A stretch of DNA of 64,000 bases from UBA721 sp002705165 (GCA_045565995.1 JBJLEF010000009.1:186001-250000); one strand, 5' to 3'; positions 18,588 to 27,805 are shown, counted from the stretch's first letter. Program-made: numbers and translations. The notes: a model not told the origin generated them from the letters alone.

Positions 18588-19607
18588 ATGGTTGCCAAGT
18601 CTATATTCTACCGGATTTCTTTAGTTTTGCTCAAAACGACGCTGACCACGATATATTATGTAGGTGTTTTCCTATTCCTAAATACAAACTCGGTATTTGC
18701 TCAAGGCCGTGAACTCACTCCGGACCGAGTAAATCAACGCGTCCAAGCAGCCGCGGTAGAGGTTTTAGTGAACGGGAGGTTAGCTGGCTCAGGAGCTGTC
18801 ATTGACCGTGACGGTATTGTCCTAACCGCTGCCCATGTCGCCAATGCTAAAGATTTGAAAATCGAAATATTACTGGCAAATGAAATCCGGGTCCCGGCCA
18901 TTGTCCATGCCAAAGACGCAAGCCACGACATCCTACTGCTAAAACTACCCGAAAACGACAGTGGCTACAGCGCCGTACCACTCGCACGAAAACTCCCATT
19001 AGTTGGTAGTAACGCATTTTTAGTTGGCTCTCCTCTATTCCGGCATCGATTGATGTTTACGGGAACAGTCGCCCAATCAAATCTCTCTGCGGAATTCCTT
19101 AATCCACACTATGTGGAAGTCTTCTACATTCAGTCCGCCTCACCACATGGGACTTCAGGAGGGGCCTGGGTAAATGGACATGGGCAACTCATCGGTCTTC
19201 AATCAGCAATGCTATTTGTCAATAATGCTCCTCAAGGAATTGCGTTTGTGGCACCGTTGTCTGCCATTAAGAACTTATTGGAGAACCCTCGCACTATCGC
19301 CGTAGCTTCTGCCGGATTTGCGGTTGAGGAATTATGGGAACAACCACCCAATTACTTACAACAGCTCACCGACGACACAACTGGTGTGGTTATTAAAGTC
19401 ATCCTACCGGGTTCACCACTAGAGAAAGCGCAAATTCCAATCGGTGCAATTCTGACAAGGATCGACGACAAGTCGATCCAGACTCGTGACTCCTACGTGG
19501 CTGCCATCCGTGCTCATGAACCGGGTGACGAAATCACCTTAAAGTTCCGCACAACAAGTAACGAAACGGAACAGGAAATTTCGTTTAGGCTGGGCTCTTT
19601 GCAATAA
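18588..19607 (+). CDS. Trypsin-like serine protease with PDZ domain (HtrA/Deg-like)
   Basis: A 339-residue exported S1C-type protease. The frame extends upstream to 18432, but ATG at 18588 is preferred because it begins a signal/anchor segment (SLVLLKTTLTTIYYVGVFLF ending near NSVFAQG) and a TATAAT box lies at 18570-18575. The catalytic triad is readable: His in LTAAHVANA, Asp in ASHDILLLKLP and Ser in HGTSGGAWVN. A single PDZ domain follows (GVVIKVILPGSPLEKAQIPI, ILTRIDDKSI). HtrA proteases degrade or hold misfolded envelope proteins. It is divergent from the SbcD-like operon; no functional link to that operon is implied. Confidence 0.88.
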   Translation: MVAKSIFYRISLVLLKTTLTTIYYVGVFLFLNTNSVFAQGRELTPDRVNQRVQAAAVEVLVNGRLAGSGAVIDRDGIVLTAAHVANAKDLKIEILLANEIRVPAIVHAKDASHDILLLKLPENDSGYSAVPLARKLPLVGSNAFLVGSPLFRHRLMFTGTVAQSNLSAEFLNPHYVEVFYIQSASPHGTSGGAWVNGHGQLIGLQSAMLFVNNAPQGIAFVAPLSAIKNLLENPRTIAVASAGFAVEELWEQPPNYLQQLTDDTTGVVIKVILPGSPLEKAQIPIGAILTRIDDKSIQTRDSYVAAIRAHEPGDEITLKFRTTSNETEQEISFRLGSLQ

Positions 19608-19644
19608 GCAAGCTGCTATTGAACCTTCTCTGACTCTACCTCAT

Positions 19645-19687
19645 AAAAAACGGTGCCTTTCCAGTAACAGAAAGACACCGCTATTTT
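19645..19687. terminator. Bidirectional intrinsic terminator
   Basis: The inverted repeat CGGTGCCTTTC (19651-19661) and GAAAGACACCG (19670-19680) pairs with one mismatch around an 8-base loop. On the minus strand it is followed by TTTTTT (19650-19645), on the plus strand by CTATTTT. It sits between the convergent protease and oxidoreductase genes and can serve both, the minus direction more strongly. Confidence 0.75.
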
Positions 19688-19722
19688 CGCTTTAACAACG
19701 AACGAATGGGTTATACAGGTCC

Positions 19723-21060
19723 TCAAACCTTCAAGATATCGTAACCCTTTCGGCGTTCACGCGCCTGGAAGGAGGCCGCCTGATCATCACCAACAATCTT
19801 CTCTTTCGCAGGATCCCATTTGATCTTACGGCCCAGACGGGCAGCAATCGTGCTTAAGTGGCAAACCGCCATTGCCTGAACATGACTGAACGGATCAGAC
19901 ACGGTCAAACCACCTTCACGAATACATCGATAGAAATTGTTTTTGTGACCTTCATGTGGCTTGCCTTTGTATAGCGCGCTCACCTCTTCGTCAGTGTAAA
20001 CATCTTTATCCCAATTCTCTTCGATGGGGGCACCAACAATTTTCCCGCGATTGACAAAAATCCGACCTTTGGTGCCTTCGAATGTAATACCATTGTCGCC
20101 ATGGCTCGTGACATCCATGGTGATACCATCCTTGAATTTGTGCATCACTGAGAATTTGTGCGAGGAATTGTAACTATCCTCAACAGTCGCGTGTCCATCC
20201 TTGTACTCAACCGGATGCTCACAATTAGTACCGTCGATTTCCACGGGTCCTTGCTTTGAACCATTCTTGTTTAAGGCCCACATTGCAATATCGACATGGT
20301 GAGCACCCCAGTCAGTGAACTTACCGCCGGAGTATTCGTACCACCAACGGAACTGATAATGACATCGCTTCTCCCGATATTCCTTAGTCGGAGCCTGCCC
20401 TTGCCACATTTCCCAGTTAAGTTCCTTTGGCACATCCGCGATAGGAAAAGGCCCACCGGTCGGGGAACCATTAATACCAACGGTGACGTGCTTAATATCA
20501 CCAAGCAAGCCTTTTTGTACCATGTTGACTGCACGCATAAATTTATTACGATCGCTACGCTGCTGGGTACCAACGAGAAAGGCAAGATCCTTATGCTTTT
20601 GACAAGCCCTGCGAATCAATTGATTCTCTTCCAAAGTCAGTGTCAGTGGCTTCTGCACGAAGACATGCTTACCAGCTTCCAACGCTTCAACCGCGATCTT
20701 AATGTGCCAGTGGTCGGGAGTCACAATGCTAACAACATCAATATCATTACGGTCGAGGACTTCACGATAATCACCGTAAGCATCCGCTTTACCACGACCA
20801 ATGTTACCGTCATTCTTAGCTCGTAATGCGTGACGCTCATCCACATCACAAACAGCTACAATATTACCAAAGTTCGCGTGACCACGGGCGTCGCCCGAGC
20901 CCATGCTTCCCACTCCAATACACCCGATATTAGGGCGATCGTTTTTATCCTGATTGGCAAAGGCCTTCGCGGACCAATTAAAATAGGGTGTCGCTGCTAC
21001 CGCACCAGTGGCGATAGCCCCCGATTTGATAAAGTCACGACGTGTCTTTTGTTTCTTCAT
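19723..21060 (-). CDS. Gfo/Idh/MocA family oxidoreductase, Tat-exported
   Basis: A 445-residue NAD(P)-dependent sugar-type oxidoreductase. It has a twin-arginine signal (TRRDFIKSGAIATGAVAATP), a Rossmann segment beginning IGCIGVGSMGSGDARGHANF, IVAVCDVDERHALRA, the family motif VFVQKPLTLTLEEN (catalytic Lys of the EKP-like motif as QKP) and DWGAHHVDIAMWAL in the substrate domain. Export suggests a periplasmic or tightly cofactor-bound enzyme, a common planctomycete form of the family. The substrate is unknown. A strong Shine-Dalgarno sequence (TAAAAGGAGA) precedes ATG, and a TATAAT hexamer on the minus strand (21118-21123) may be its promoter. Confidence 0.92.
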   Translation of the reverse strand: MKKQKTRRDFIKSGAIATGAVAATPYFNWSAKAFANQDKNDRPNIGCIGVGSMGSGDARGHANFGNIVAVCDVDERHALRAKNDGNIGRGKADAYGDYREVLDRNDIDVVSIVTPDHWHIKIAVEALEAGKHVFVQKPLTLTLEENQLIRRACQKHKDLAFLVGTQQRSDRNKFMRAVNMVQKGLLGDIKHVTVGINGSPTGGPFPIADVPKELNWEMWQGQAPTKEYREKRCHYQFRWWYEYSGGKFTDWGAHHVDIAMWALNKNGSKQGPVEIDGTNCEHPVEYKDGHATVEDSYNSSHKFSVMHKFKDGITMDVTSHGDNGITFEGTKGRIFVNRGKIVGAPIEENWDKDVYTDEEVSALYKGKPHEGHKNNFYRCIREGGLTVSDPFSHVQAMAVCHLSTIAARLGRKIKWDPAKEKIVGDDQAASFQARERRKGYDILKV

Positions 21061-21220
21061 TAATCATCTCCTTTTATCCATTCCGCATAACGCAGATTTA
21101 TCTACATGTTTCACATTATTATAAAGCGTATTTAGAATTAAATCCGCATGTTTCGGTCTTTCGGAAGACTTTTTAATCGTCAACTCGGATCCTAAACTCA
21201 ACTCAAAACTACTAAATTGG

Positions 21221-22171
21221 CTAACGATTCGCGTCTTCCTCCCCCTCTTCACCAGGATCATCGGGGACGTCATATAATCCTCCCCCATCCGTGGAATCGG
21301 GACCTCCAATGCTCTCACTGTCCCGAGACTGCCGGTTTCTATTCTGGGAAACTGCTGCCAGAATCGATGCCATCGTTTCAACAAATTCCTGCTTGGCAAT
21401 TTGGCCATCGCCGTTTCCATCAAAACGCTCAAGATTGTCCCGTAAGCGATCACTTAACTCATCGTCAGTTAGCATCGCGTCACCATTCGTATCCATTTCA
21501 TCAAAACGGTCTTCCGGATTGATATCACGACGCTGGCCGCCATTGCCTCGACCACGTTGTCCCGATCCGCCACCCCCCATAGGTGTACCACCCTGCGTCG
21601 TTGCCCCTCCTTCTTCCCCAACAGGATCCGAGGGTACTGGACTTGTCTTTTCCGCCACAGGTTGTTTCCCCGGAACTTCCCAAAAATAATAACTCTCAGG
21701 AGTGAAATTAATTGTTGTTAGCACCGGTTTTTGTTCCGTTCCCCCAACGTGATAGTCTACGACCAGCCGGAATTGCCTGAAGCCCGAACTCTTGACATAG
21801 ACCCTTAGCTTATGGTTCGAGCTATCCTCAGCCAGAGTATACCCATGATCACCAATCCAAGCGTCCACCCCTTTACGAGAAAGCATCAATTCCACGAGTT
21901 CAGGGGTCGACGTCTCCTGAGGTAAGCCTTTGCTGTGAATAAGAGAATCACTCAACGTCTGATATTCAAATTCCCACGCTTTCCGATGCCGAAAGTCATT
22001 CACCGTAATCACAACAAAGATCAACAAGAGACCGTAGATGAAGCAACGTTGAAGCAAATGACTGGTACGCGGACTACCGCCAACTTCACAAGCTACCACC
22101 TCATCTTCTACCACCTCCGGTTCAGCCGATGCGTTTGAAGACGGGTCGTTGAATCCTTGTTCTTCGCCCAT
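21221..22171 (-). CDS. Membrane-anchored EF-hand protein
   Basis: A 316-residue protein with an acidic N-terminus, one transmembrane helix (about 42-58, CFIYGLLLIFVVITVND), an extracytoplasmic region with no recognised domain, a Gly-rich linker (GGGGSGQRGRGNGGQ) and two C-terminal EF-hands with loops DTNGDAMLTDDE and DGNGDGQIAKQE. Both loops have acidic residues at calcium-binding positions 1, 3, 5 and 12, so calcium binding is likely. Role unknown. The tail is again acidic. The gene lies upstream of the oxidoreductase on the same strand with a 160-base gap and has a ribosome-binding site GAAGGAA. Confidence 0.8.
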   Translation of the reverse strand: MGEEQGFNDPSSNASAEPEVVEDEVVACEVGGSPRTSHLLQRCFIYGLLLIFVVITVNDFRHRKAWEFEYQTLSDSLIHSKGLPQETSTPELVELMLSRKGVDAWIGDHGYTLAEDSSNHKLRVYVKSSGFRQFRLVVDYHVGGTEQKPVLTTINFTPESYYFWEVPGKQPVAEKTSPVPSDPVGEEGGATTQGGTPMGGGGSGQRGRGNGGQRRDINPEDRFDEMDTNGDAMLTDDELSDRLRDNLERFDGNGDGQIAKQEFVETMASILAAVSQNRNRQSRDSESIGGPDSTDGGGLYDVPDDPGEEGEEDANR

Positions 22172-22318
22172 GATTCATTCCTTCATTAACAAACTAGAAA
22201 TGCCCAACAAGACCTTTCAGACGCCTACATCCTAACACACTTTTTACCAGACCAATGGCGTCAAATGGCACAGGTCTATGTCACCGGCTATTTTTGCAAA
22301 CTGGACAGTCCCACAAAT

Positions 22319-22336
22319 TGTTAAAATGCGAAAATG
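22319..22336 (+). promoter_or_regulatory. Extended -10 promoter, probably leaderless start
   Basis: TGT followed by TAAAAT (22322-22327) forms an extended -10 element (TGnTAnAAT). It lies exactly 6 bases before the kinase ATG at 22334, so transcription would begin at or next to the A of ATG. No good Shine-Dalgarno sequence is present. A TGGACA at 22302-22307 is too close (14 bases) to be an ideal -35. Confidence 0.5.
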
Positions 22337-24025
22337 CTGAGCTTCAAGTCAAACAATGAACCCCTGGAACGTCTCACTTATGAACTGATTACTTTGTTCT
22401 GTAACAACAAGGACGTTTCTGATGATGACATCACTCGAACGATCGAAACATTGAATGCGGAACACCCAGGCAATCTAATGTGGCATGACGCCAAGACGAT
22501 CATTGCCCGACTCCAGTCATTATACCCGTCACCTAAGTTCCCAAACTGGATCCCTGAACGTTATGAATTTGTCAAACCGTTAGCAAACGGCGCAACAGCA
22601 AGGGTCGTGCTCGCTCATGACCGAATCTCCCGTAAACAAGTGGCCATTAAATTACTCAATCCGACGGAGCCCATCTCGAGAATCCAACGCGAAACCAAGA
22701 TTCTCCGGGCGCTAAAGTCAAACTATATCGTTCAACTAACCGACGCAATCTTCAAGGTCGACGACCCAACCACGACCCAAGCCGCTTTGGTCATGGAGTT
22801 TGTGGACGGTCAATCTATGAACCAGATCATCAACCAAAACAAAAATGCACCACACGAGATCAATGAGGCTGTACGCTGGATGTTTCAATCTGCCTTAGCG
22901 CTGAAAGACGCACATGCTCAGGGAGTTATCCATCGTGATATTAAACCGGCGAACCTGGTCGTCGCCCATAAAACTAGAGCCATTAAATTACTGGACTTTG
23001 GGTTAGCTTCCAGAACCGGAGACCCATCCTCTGTCACGAATTCCGGAGACTTACTGGGGACTCCGCACTACATAGCTCCTGAACAAAGTCGTGATCCCAC
23101 AATTTTGGATCCCCGGAATGACATTTACAGTTATGGTGCTACGTTTTATCACCTACTAACTGGTTCGACACCGTTTCAGGGAGACTACATCGACCTAGTC
23201 GCACAGCATCGGAACTCCGTTCCTGTATCACCCAGAGCACGCAACCCGAAGTTGCCAAGGTTGATCAATCACGTGATTAAAAAGAGCATGGAAACAAAAT
23301 CGCAGGACCGTTTTCATTCATTTTCAGCAATCCTGGACGAATTAGCTCCCGAAATGTCTGTCGAGTTGGTGGCATCCAACGATCAGCCCTCAACAAATTT
23401 ATCTTCCTTACACCGAGCTGATTCTCAACCACGCCGACAAACGCAACCGACACCACAGAGTTCGCGTATACACTCGTCCCTACCACCGGTTCCTGCGTCA
23501 AACGCTGTCCGTGAATATCACGGCGGCAGGACCGTTGAGATATTTGAGGGGGACCTAATCGACCAAGCAATCGGAACAGACGTCATCGTCGTTTGGGATA
23601 ATAACCAGTTGTCCATGGAGGGTGGTTCCGCTAAGCGTGTGCTTGATGTGGCTGGGCCCGACTATTTCAAAGGGACGAGGCATCTCGCCCCAGCCCTACC
23701 CGGTCGCGTCGTAGTTTCGGCATCCGGCAGCTTAACACAACGATTCATCTTTCACGCTATCACCATTCGTCGGTCAGCAAGCCGAGCAACACTAGTGACT
23801 CCCACCCCAAAACTTATTCACGACCTGCTAGACTCTTGTTTCTATCATGCTGAATCTCTGGAGATCGAAACCATCACCATTCCGTTACTGGACGCCGGCT
23901 ATGTTGGGATGGAACCGGCTTTTTCCTACGAAACGATCATCGAACACCTTGCCCGTGAACTGAACCTAGGGCGGACGCCGGTTAAGACCGTAAGACTAGT
24001 TATTCCGTCTAGATTCGAATTCTGA
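22334..24025 (+). CDS. Ser/Thr protein kinase fused to a C-terminal macro domain
   Basis: A 563-residue cytoplasmic protein. An N-terminal helical region of about 75 residues precedes a Hanks-type kinase with glycine loop LANGATARVV, VAIK (K106), HRDIKPANL (D202), DFG (221-223) and GTPHYIAPEQ. After a Pro/Ser-rich linker (about 345-392) residues 393-563 resemble a macro domain: IFEGDLIDQAIGTDVIV, NNQLSMEGGSAKRVLDVAG, LPGRVVVSASG and FIFHAIT correspond to the GDIT, NAN, GGGVAGAI, AAG, G-A and HAVGP blocks. Macro domains bind or hydrolyse ADP-ribose derivatives; here the Asn motif reads WDNN, so catalysis is uncertain. There is no transmembrane helix. The sigma factor gene starts one base after its stop, so kinase and sigma factor are probably a regulatory pair. 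Confidence 0.88.
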   Translation: MLSFKSNNEPLERLTYELITLFCNNKDVSDDDITRTIETLNAEHPGNLMWHDAKTIIARLQSLYPSPKFPNWIPERYEFVKPLANGATARVVLAHDRISRKQVAIKLLNPTEPISRIQRETKILRALKSNYIVQLTDAIFKVDDPTTTQAALVMEFVDGQSMNQIINQNKNAPHEINEAVRWMFQSALALKDAHAQGVIHRDIKPANLVVAHKTRAIKLLDFGLASRTGDPSSVTNSGDLLGTPHYIAPEQSRDPTILDPRNDIYSYGATFYHLLTGSTPFQGDYIDLVAQHRNSVPVSPRARNPKLPRLINHVIKKSMETKSQDRFHSFSAILDELAPEMSVELVASNDQPSTNLSSLHRADSQPRRQTQPTPQSSRIHSSLPPVPASNAVREYHGGRTVEIFEGDLIDQAIGTDVIVVWDNNQLSMEGGSAKRVLDVAGPDYFKGTRHLAPALPGRVVVSASGSLTQRFIFHAITIRRSASRATLVTPTPKLIHDLLDSCFYHAESLEIETITIPLLDAGYVGMEPAFSYETIIEHLARELNLGRTPVKTVRLVIPSRFEF

Positions 24026-24026
24026 A

Positions 24027-24623
24027 ATGGATAACACGGATTCCTTTAGTACGATTCTCCCAAAACCCAATTCAGAATTTGGATCCATCACCATGATGAT
24101 CCGAGAGGTGGGGGAACAATCTCCTCAAGCACAGCAAGAACTGTTTGTGACCGTCATGGACCAGTTAAGACGTTCGGCACGAGGTGTTCTACGAAGATTC
24201 CCTAAAGTCCGAGAATTAGATGAAGATGCTTTAGTCAATGAAGTCTACGAACACCTTTTGAAGAAGCTGCTGAATAAGAGCATAGAAAACCGGGGTCATT
24301 TCTTTGCCACAGCCTGCAATTACTTTCGATGGACACTCCTCGATTTAGTGAAGCGTAAGAATCTGGAGACCGAATTGTTGTTTGATGAACATCTGATGAC
24401 GGACCACAAACCTAGTCAGCTTGAACAGGCTGAATTCCATAATTTCGCCTTCGCTCAGCTCAACCAGATAAGGGGCGATTTGCGTCTCATATTTGAAAGT
24501 CATGTTTTCCTTGGAATGTCATTCGCTGAAATTGCAGAAATATTCGAGATGCCTAAAAGCACCGCACATGACCATTTCTTAAAAGCAAAATCCAAACTCA
24601 GGCAGTTAATCAGCAACCCGTAA
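24027..24623 (+). CDS. ECF-type RNA polymerase sigma factor
   Basis: A 198-residue sigma-70 family protein of the planctomycete ECF type (PF07638/TIGR02999-like). Region 2 includes LFVTVMDQLRRSARGVLRRF and DEDALVNEVYEHLLKKL with FFATACNYFRWTLLDLVKRK; region 4 is FAEIAEIFEMPKSTAHDHFLKAKSKL, a helix-turn-helix that would contact the -35 element. It starts one base after the kinase-macro stop, so expression is translationally coupled. In planctomycetes such sigma factors are commonly controlled by an adjacent Ser/Thr kinase rather than an anti-sigma factor; that mode is inferred here. Confidence 0.88.
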   Translation: MDNTDSFSTILPKPNSEFGSITMMIREVGEQSPQAQQELFVTVMDQLRRSARGVLRRFPKVRELDEDALVNEVYEHLLKKLLNKSIENRGHFFATACNYFRWTLLDLVKRKNLETELLFDEHLMTDHKPSQLEQAEFHNFAFAQLNQIRGDLRLIFESHVFLGMSFAEIAEIFEMPKSTAHDHFLKAKSKLRQLISNP

Positions 24624-24758
24624 AGCGATAGGTTTTTTCCGGACGATAGATCATTCCGTTCTCTTACTCTCGTAGTAACTCACCTCTGCGAGCATCCCTT
24701 TCAACCTGGGATCCTCCTTCGTGTGACTAAAAAGGTATTGAAAAAAAGGGACGATCGA

Positions 24759-25169
24759 ATGACATCATTCAACAAAACCATCCTAATGGGACGAATCGCC
24801 AGAGACGTCGAACTAAAAAACATCCGCAGTGGGACTAGTCTGGTCGAACTAGGGATCGCCGTGAACGAAAGGTGTAAAACCCAAAATGGGGAATGGGGGG
24901 AAGCAGTGCACTTTATCAACGTCACTTTTTGGGGAAAGAGGGCCGAGGTGATTTCCCAATATCTTTCCAAGGGGGATGCGATCCTGGTAGAAGGCCGTCT
25001 CAAGCAAAGCCGCTGGGAGTCTGATGGGCAATCCCATTCTCGAATCACCGTCAGGGGAGAAGAATTCAGTTTTGTTGGTGCCCCCCAACGCGACTTCGGC
25101 CTCATTACGCATGAAACAGAAACCAAACAGAAGACACCGCATCCTCCCAAAGATGACATTCCTTTCTAA
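24759..25169 (+). CDS. ssb: Single-stranded DNA-binding protein
   Basis: A 136-residue SSB. The frame opens at GTG 24723 but ATG at 24759 is chosen because an AAGGGA ribosome-binding site precedes it and MTSFNKTILMGRIARDVELK is the normal SSB start. The OB fold includes VHFINVTFWGKRAEVISQYL, KGDAILVEGRL and WESDGQSHSRITVRGEEFSF. The C-terminus ends DDIPF, the canonical protein-interaction tail that recruits RecQ, exonuclease I and others. The linker is short. It could be the housekeeping or an accessory copy; replication neighbours such as rpsF/rpsR are absent, which favours an accessory copy. Confidence 0.93.
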   Translation: MTSFNKTILMGRIARDVELKNIRSGTSLVELGIAVNERCKTQNGEWGEAVHFINVTFWGKRAEVISQYLSKGDAILVEGRLKQSRWESDGQSHSRITVRGEEFSFVGAPQRDFGLITHETETKQKTPHPPKDDIPF

Positions 25170-25263
25170 CACACGTTCACGCTCTTGAGTCCGGAGAGCC
25201 CCTTGAAGGGTAAAACTAACCCCGACGTTGAATGAATCGCTAAAGCGGTGGAGAACGGGATTA

Positions 25264-25281
25264 TGGTATAATGAAAATATG
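25264..25281 (+). promoter_or_regulatory. Extended -10 promoter, probably leaderless start
   Basis: TGG followed by TATAAT (25267-25272) is a perfect extended -10 element. It ends 6 bases before ATG 25279, the same spacing as at the kinase gene. This argues for ATG 25279 and against the upstream TTG at 25228 as the start codon. No -35 consensus is visible. Confidence 0.55.
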
Positions 25282-27738
25282 TCAGGACCACGCTACAAAC
25301 CGATTTTGCTAGTCCAAAGAATTGGCGTTGCGGCACTACTTTTTCTCTTACTAGGCCCCGTTAACACACAGGCTGCATCTCCACCCGTTGTTTTTCCCAA
25401 CAACATACTCTTAACAGGACCGGAAAGCTCTCAGCAACTGGTGGTCACTCAAATACTTGATAGTGGAAGGACGGCAGATCAAACACGCGACGTCGACTAC
25501 ACAAGTTCTGACGATGAGATCGTGGAAGTTAGCTCCCAAGGTGTGATCACTCCTAAAAACGAAGGCCAGACCACGGTTGAAGTTCGCCGGGGGTCTTGGA
25601 CTACCCGAATCCCCGTTGAAGTGCAGGGAATCAGGAGTCCAATCCCCGTTAGCTTTCGTGGAGATATCCAGCCGATCCTCACCAAGGCCGCCTGCAACTC
25701 CGGTGGTTGTCATGGCAAAGCAGAGGGGCAGAATGGATTTAAGCTAAGTGTGTTTGCCTTCGATGACACGTTTGATCATGACTCCATTACGCGACATGGC
25801 CGTGGCCGAAGGATCAATGTCGCCGCCCCCGACACCAGTCTGATCCTACGTAAAGCAACCGGACTAGTGCCCCACGGAGGTGGTCGAAAGGTCCCCGTGA
25901 ACGGACTGTGGTACATGCAGTTAAATCGCTGGATCAAAGAAGGCGCCCTACTCGACACAGAAGAGGGCAATCGAATCGAACGACTCGAAGTTTATCCGCA
26001 AGCCCTAGAAGTTGAAGCGAACACAGGACACCAACTGCAGGTATACGCCGTAGATTCCAGCGGAAATAAACAGTGTGTCACAAGAGAAGCTGAGTTTTTC
26101 TCGAATACAGAAGCTGTCGCACGCCCCGATCAAGACGGCTGGGTTCACGTCGACGATGTTCCCGGGGAAGCCACCATTCTCGTTCGCTACCGAGGAAAAA
26201 TAGAAACAACCAGAATTCGATTACCACAACGTTACGTCGTGACTCCTCCCAATTCCCAAAACGAAATAGACGATCTTGTCTGGACACGTTTAAAAGACCT
26301 CGGAATCCAACCAAGTCCCGTCGCTGACGATTCTGTTTTTCTGCGTCGAGTGTTTCTGGATACCATTGGCACACTACCCACTGTCGAAGAAGCACGTTTT
26401 TTTCTAGCTGACAACTCACCTGGAAAACGTGCGGCGTTAATCGAGCAACTCCTTCATCGGCCGGAATACGCAGACTATTGGGCTATGAAATGGGCTGATA
26501 TCCTCCGCGTAGACCGAGAAATCATTAAGCCGTCTGGAACGATTGCGATGACTCGTTGGCTCCGTACTCAATTCGAGACGAACCGACCCTATGATGAGTT
26601 TGTAGCTGACATCGTGACTGCGCGTGGAAATACGAACAGTGAATCAGCAGCCGCTATGTATCTCGTTCACAATGATCCTGAAAAACTTGCGCGAAGTATT
26701 AGTCAGGTTTTTCTGGGCGTAAGGATCGAGTGTGCACAGTGTCACCAACATCCGTTCGAACGTTGGGGACAAGAAGACTACTTTGCATTTGCCGGATTCT
26801 TTTCCGGTGTGAAAAACAAGCCCCTACCGGCGGCTGGCACTAAAATCTACGACGATAATGGTGCTGACTTAAAACATCCTCGCACAGGATTAACCATTCC
26901 TTTTGCTGGCCTGGGGGCTCGTGCTGTTGAATCCGACAACCCGGTGGATTTTAGATTCCATACGCGGCGGGAGGCATTAGCGGCCTGGCTGACAGACAAA
27001 AACAATCATTTTCTGACACCAATGATCATCAATCGTCTATGGGCTCATTACTTCGGGCGGGGTTTAGTGGATCCTGTGGATGACATCCGCGAAACAAATC
27101 CAGCTAGTAATGAACCACTAATGGAATTCTTGACAGCCTACCTAAAAGCAAATGACTTCAATCTAAAGAGTCTGTCTGCATTGATCTTAAATAGTGCTAC
27201 GTATCAATTATCATCCGTAACAAATGAAGCCAATTTAAGAGATGAACAAAACTTTTCGCATGCCAACTGGCGTAGTTTGCCAGCAGAAGTACTGCTCGAT
27301 GCGATCTCTCAGATTACCGGCGTACCGGAACAATTCAATGGTTGGCCAGTAGGATATCGGGCCATTGAAGTTTGGGACAATCGCATGCCAAATTATTTCT
27401 TCCGAGTATTCGGTAAACCTCAACGCGTGAGTGTCTGTGAATGCGAACGAGGATCTGACCCAAGCATTGCCCAGGCTCTTCACCTCATGAATGCTCCCGA
27501 ATCAATTGCCAAAATCCGGCATCGGCAAGGGACGGCCCGCCGCCTTACGAATTCGCCTTTCCCCGATGATAAAGTTATCGAAACCCTCTACCTAGCCTGC
27601 TTCAGTCGATTCCCTAATGAAAAAGAGTTCGAATTAATGCGAACAGCTTTTACTGATCCCGACGTAACTCGCAGGGAAGCTGTCGAAGATATCATTTGGG
27701 CTCTACTGAATTCTCGCGAATTCGTTTTTAACCACTAA
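25279..27738 (+). CDS. BIG2-like/CX4CH/DUF1549-DUF1553 protein
   Basis: An 819-residue exported protein starting with a signal or anchor segment (VQRIGVAALLFLLLGPVNT). Residues about 35-115 resemble a bacterial Ig-like group 2 domain (VDYTSSDDEIVEVSSQGVIT, NEGQTTVEVRRG). The next domain matches the planctomycete cytochrome position but reads CNSGGCH (C139, C144, H145), a CX4CH rather than CxxCH motif. DUF1549 follows (FLRRVFLDTIGTLPTVEEA, YWAMKWADILRVDRE, CAQCHQHPFERW), then DUF1553 (MIINRLWAHYFGRGLVDPVDD, ALHLMNAPE). The DUF1501 partner is 142 bases downstream. The Ig-like part may bind surface or polysaccharide; function unknown. Confidence 0.9.
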   Translation: MSGPRYKPILLVQRIGVAALLFLLLGPVNTQAASPPVVFPNNILLTGPESSQQLVVTQILDSGRTADQTRDVDYTSSDDEIVEVSSQGVITPKNEGQTTVEVRRGSWTTRIPVEVQGIRSPIPVSFRGDIQPILTKAACNSGGCHGKAEGQNGFKLSVFAFDDTFDHDSITRHGRGRRINVAAPDTSLILRKATGLVPHGGGRKVPVNGLWYMQLNRWIKEGALLDTEEGNRIERLEVYPQALEVEANTGHQLQVYAVDSSGNKQCVTREAEFFSNTEAVARPDQDGWVHVDDVPGEATILVRYRGKIETTRIRLPQRYVVTPPNSQNEIDDLVWTRLKDLGIQPSPVADDSVFLRRVFLDTIGTLPTVEEARFFLADNSPGKRAALIEQLLHRPEYADYWAMKWADILRVDREIIKPSGTIAMTRWLRTQFETNRPYDEFVADIVTARGNTNSESAAAMYLVHNDPEKLARSISQVFLGVRIECAQCHQHPFERWGQEDYFAFAGFFSGVKNKPLPAAGTKIYDDNGADLKHPRTGLTIPFAGLGARAVESDNPVDFRFHTRREALAAWLTDKNNHFLTPMIINRLWAHYFGRGLVDPVDDIRETNPASNEPLMEFLTAYLKANDFNLKSLSALILNSATYQLSSVTNEANLRDEQNFSHANWRSLPAEVLLDAISQITGVPEQFNGWPVGYRAIEVWDNRMPNYFFRVFGKPQRVSVCECERGSDPSIAQALHLMNAPESIAKIRHRQGTARRLTNSPFPDDKVIETLYLACFSRFPNEKEFELMRTAFTDPDVTRREAVEDIIWALLNSREFVFNH

Positions 27739-27805
27739 ATCGAGGGGCCTCGTAGCTTCCAATCTCGACAAGAAAGCGGATTACACAGTAGGATTCGGAG
27801 GCAGG

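Noticed and set aside
20296..20826. 176-residue open frame antisense to the Gfo/Idh/MocA gene
   Set aside because: Low-complexity composition and no family match; explained by codon bias of the opposite gene.
21156..21174. Hairpin GTCTT-TCGG-AAGAC followed by TTTTT on the plus strand
   Set aside because: It has the form of a terminator, but no plus-strand gene ends there; both flanking genes run on the minus strand, where the T-tail is on the wrong side.
21064..21453. Minus-strand open frame overlapping the EF-hand gene end
   Set aside because: It lies in another frame inside a well-supported gene and has no recognisable motif.
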